From assembly GCA_002698995.1 (NCBI GenBank), contig PAAX01000013.1:1-64000 (forward strand): a stretch of DNA of 64,000 nt, written 5' to 3'. Below, one piece after another: positions 63,077 to 64,000 of the stretch. The translations under genes and the position numbers were made by a program. The notes under the pieces are model-generated. The model was not told where the DNA came from. It ran no database searches and worked only from the letters and a program-made list of their open reading frames with translations. Source of the stretch: Ignavibacteriota bacterium (GTDB lineage: Bacteria; Bacteroidota; Ignavibacteria; Ignavibacteriales; Melioribacteraceae). Every line of letters begins with the position of its first letter. The stretch's first letter is position 1.

Positions 63077-63705
63077 TATTGTTCTTCAACCGCATTTTCT
63101 AGTTTTTTAATTAGCTCATTAACCATAGTCGATATTTTCGAATCAACATTTCCCAGTTCGGTATTTATTAAGCAGCCTCCTTTTTCAATTTTTTCATCTT
63201 CCTCAAATTTTACTTTATTAAATTGATTTTCCAGTTCGGGAAGGAAATCTGAATTAACAATTGATTGATAATCATTGGGATTAAGCTTAATTAAAATTTG
63301 ATTTGCACCAATTACTTTCTGTAATGAATTTTTTAAAACTGTTTCTATAATCGATTGATTTTCAATTTCTCTGGTTATAATTTTTTTTGAAATCTGCTTT
63401 GAAGTTTCAATTACAACTTTTTCGAATGCTGTTTCATAATTGATTATTCTCTCTTCAAATGATTTTATTATACTGTAAAATTCTTCAGCTTTTTCCATCA
63501 TTTGCTGGTTGTATTCGCTCTCCAATTCAGCCTTTGCATCATCATATCCTTTATTGTAGCCTAAGTTAAATTGTCTTTCAAGTTCAACCCTAAATCTTTT
63601 ATCATTGCTTTCTTGATCATCAATATCAATGCTTGAAATATTATCTTCATTTAAAACAGCTTTTAATGATTTTGATTTTATATTTAATTTGATAACATCA
63701 GACAT
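63076..63705 (-). CDS. fliH: flagellar export ATPase regulator FliH
   Basis: A 209-residue protein with a long central helix (ERQFNLGYNKGYDDAKAELE, with G-rich turns typical of the FliH coil) and a V-ATPase-E-like C-terminal domain (VIETSKQISKKIITREIENQ, NQILIKLNPNDYQSI). It holds FliI at the C ring through FliN. Overlaps the end of fliG by 8 bases. Confidence 0.92.
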   Translation of the reverse strand: MSDVIKLNIKSKSLKAVLNEDNISSIDIDDQESNDKRFRVELERQFNLGYNKGYDDAKAELESEYNQQMMEKAEEFYSIIKSFEERIINYETAFEKVVIETSKQISKKIITREIENQSIIETVLKNSLQKVIGANQILIKLNPNDYQSIVNSDFLPELENQFNKVKFEEDEKIEKGGCLINTELGNVDSKISTMVNELIKKLENAVEEQ

Positions 63706-64000
63706 AAACTTCTTCCGAGCCTCCTCTGAAGTTTATAGTTATCTCTTCTTGTTCTTCTAACATCTTAATAACTTCAACTATTCTTGCCTGAGCACCTTCA
63801 ACTTCTTTAAGTCTTACAGGACCCATATATTGTAATTCTTCTTTAAGCAGATCAGCGGCTCTTTCAGACATATTAGAGAATACTTTATCTTTAACTTTTT
63901 CTTCGGATATCTTCATTGCAAGACCAAGATCTTTTCTGTCAACCTCTTTAAGAATTCTTTGAATATCTCTATCTTGAAGATGAATTATATCGTCAAATAT
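63698..64000 (-). CDS. fliG: flagellar motor switch protein FliG, C-terminal part (cut by the window edge)
   Basis: The last 100 codons of fliG; the reading frame is open to the window edge and continues beyond it. The part seen is the torque-generating C-terminal domain: FDDIIHLQDRDIQRILKEVD, KDKVFSNMSERAADLLKEEL and MGPVRLKEVEGAQARIVEVI. The end is EEVYV, as in EDTYV of enteric FliG. A methionine near 63916 is internal, not the start. fliF and the earlier rod genes presumably lie to the right. Confidence 0.95.
   Translation of the reverse strand: MFDDIIHLQDRDIQRILKEVDRKDLGLAMKISEEKVKDKVFSNMSERAADLLKEELQYMGPVRLKEVEGAQARIVEVIKMLEEQEEITINFRGGSEEVYV

Noticed and set aside
62520-63110. 196-codon plus-strand frame opposite fliI
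   Set aside because: FliI is fully conserved on the other strand; the antisense product has no recognisable features.
63698-63916. Separate 72-residue gene
   Set aside because: The frame stays open to the window edge and translates to the FliG C-terminal domain, so this is only the tail of fliG.

Overview
The window is AT-rich bacterial chromosome. It most likely comes from the Ignavibacteriota (Ignavibacterium/Melioribacter relatives) in the Bacteroidota/Chlorobiota super-group. Three observations support this. The secreted peptidase at the left ends in a type IX secretion C-terminal domain with the NYPNPFNPST signature that is very common in that lineage. The flagellum has both P-ring (FlgI) and L-ring (FlgH) genes, so the cell has two membranes. 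Signal peptides tend to end in ..AQ, as in Bacteroidota-like genomes. The assignment is an inference; no rRNA gene or marker tree is available.

Left third (1-23.4 kb), mixed housekeeping and envelope genes. The edge holds a 41-bp tandem repeat that can fold into a hairpin. A minus-strand run follows in the order hemW, a dicarboxylate/glutamate symporter, proC, a MATE exporter and a secreted zinc carboxypeptidase. Divergent from hemW is a two-gene unit: an SCP2 lipid-carrier domain protein followed by an R2-like ligand-binding oxidase with all metal ligands and the Val-Tyr cross-link pair. Next come a class V aminotransferase, a small exported HEAT-like protein flanked by inverted repeats, and a porin plus Cache chemoreceptor pair on the plus strand. 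These are followed by a Nudix hydrolase, a FadL-like barrel protein, a DUF493 protein and a protein built of 16-residue repeats. The section ends with a proteolysis unit: membrane protein, TPPII-like subtilase and OPT transporter.

Right two thirds (64-23.4 kb, all minus strand), one flagellar super-cluster. It runs without an oppositely oriented gene in the order fliG(partial)-fliH-fliI-fliJ-motE-fliK-flgD-'flagellar operon protein'-flgE, then fliL-fliM-fliN-fliO-fliP-fliQ-fliR-flhB-flhA-flhF-flhG. It continues with a small membrane protein, fliA, two HDOD proteins, a degenerate histidine kinase and three poorly known genes. Then come flgF-flgG-flgA-flgH-flgI-flgJ-flgN-flgK-flgL, motA2-motB2, fliW-csrA, REC-HPt, motA1-motB1 and finally REC, REC-DHp, an unknown gene and a PAS histidine kinase. 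Most junctions are ATGA or TAATG overlaps or gaps of a few bases, which implies translational coupling. The only longer gaps are before fliL and after flhG. Export apparatus, rod, rings, hook, junction proteins, switch, stators, sigma-28 and the CsrA/FliW regulators are all present. Flagellin, fliD, fliF, fliE, flgB and flgC are not in the window.

Most unusual points: a FlgE-type D2 domain inserted in FlgL and duplicated in FlgE; a FliA that lacks the sigma-3 domain; a histidine kinase with Glu in place of the phospho-accepting His; a response regulator fused to a DHp helix pair with no ATPase domain; a FlgJ fused to an SLT lytic transglycosylase; a FlgH without a lipidation cysteine; a 1179-residue FliK; a 145-bp out-of-frame overlap of motA2 and motB2; and the SCP2/R2lox pair. 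No tRNA, rRNA, CRISPR array, insertion sequence or prophage gene was found.
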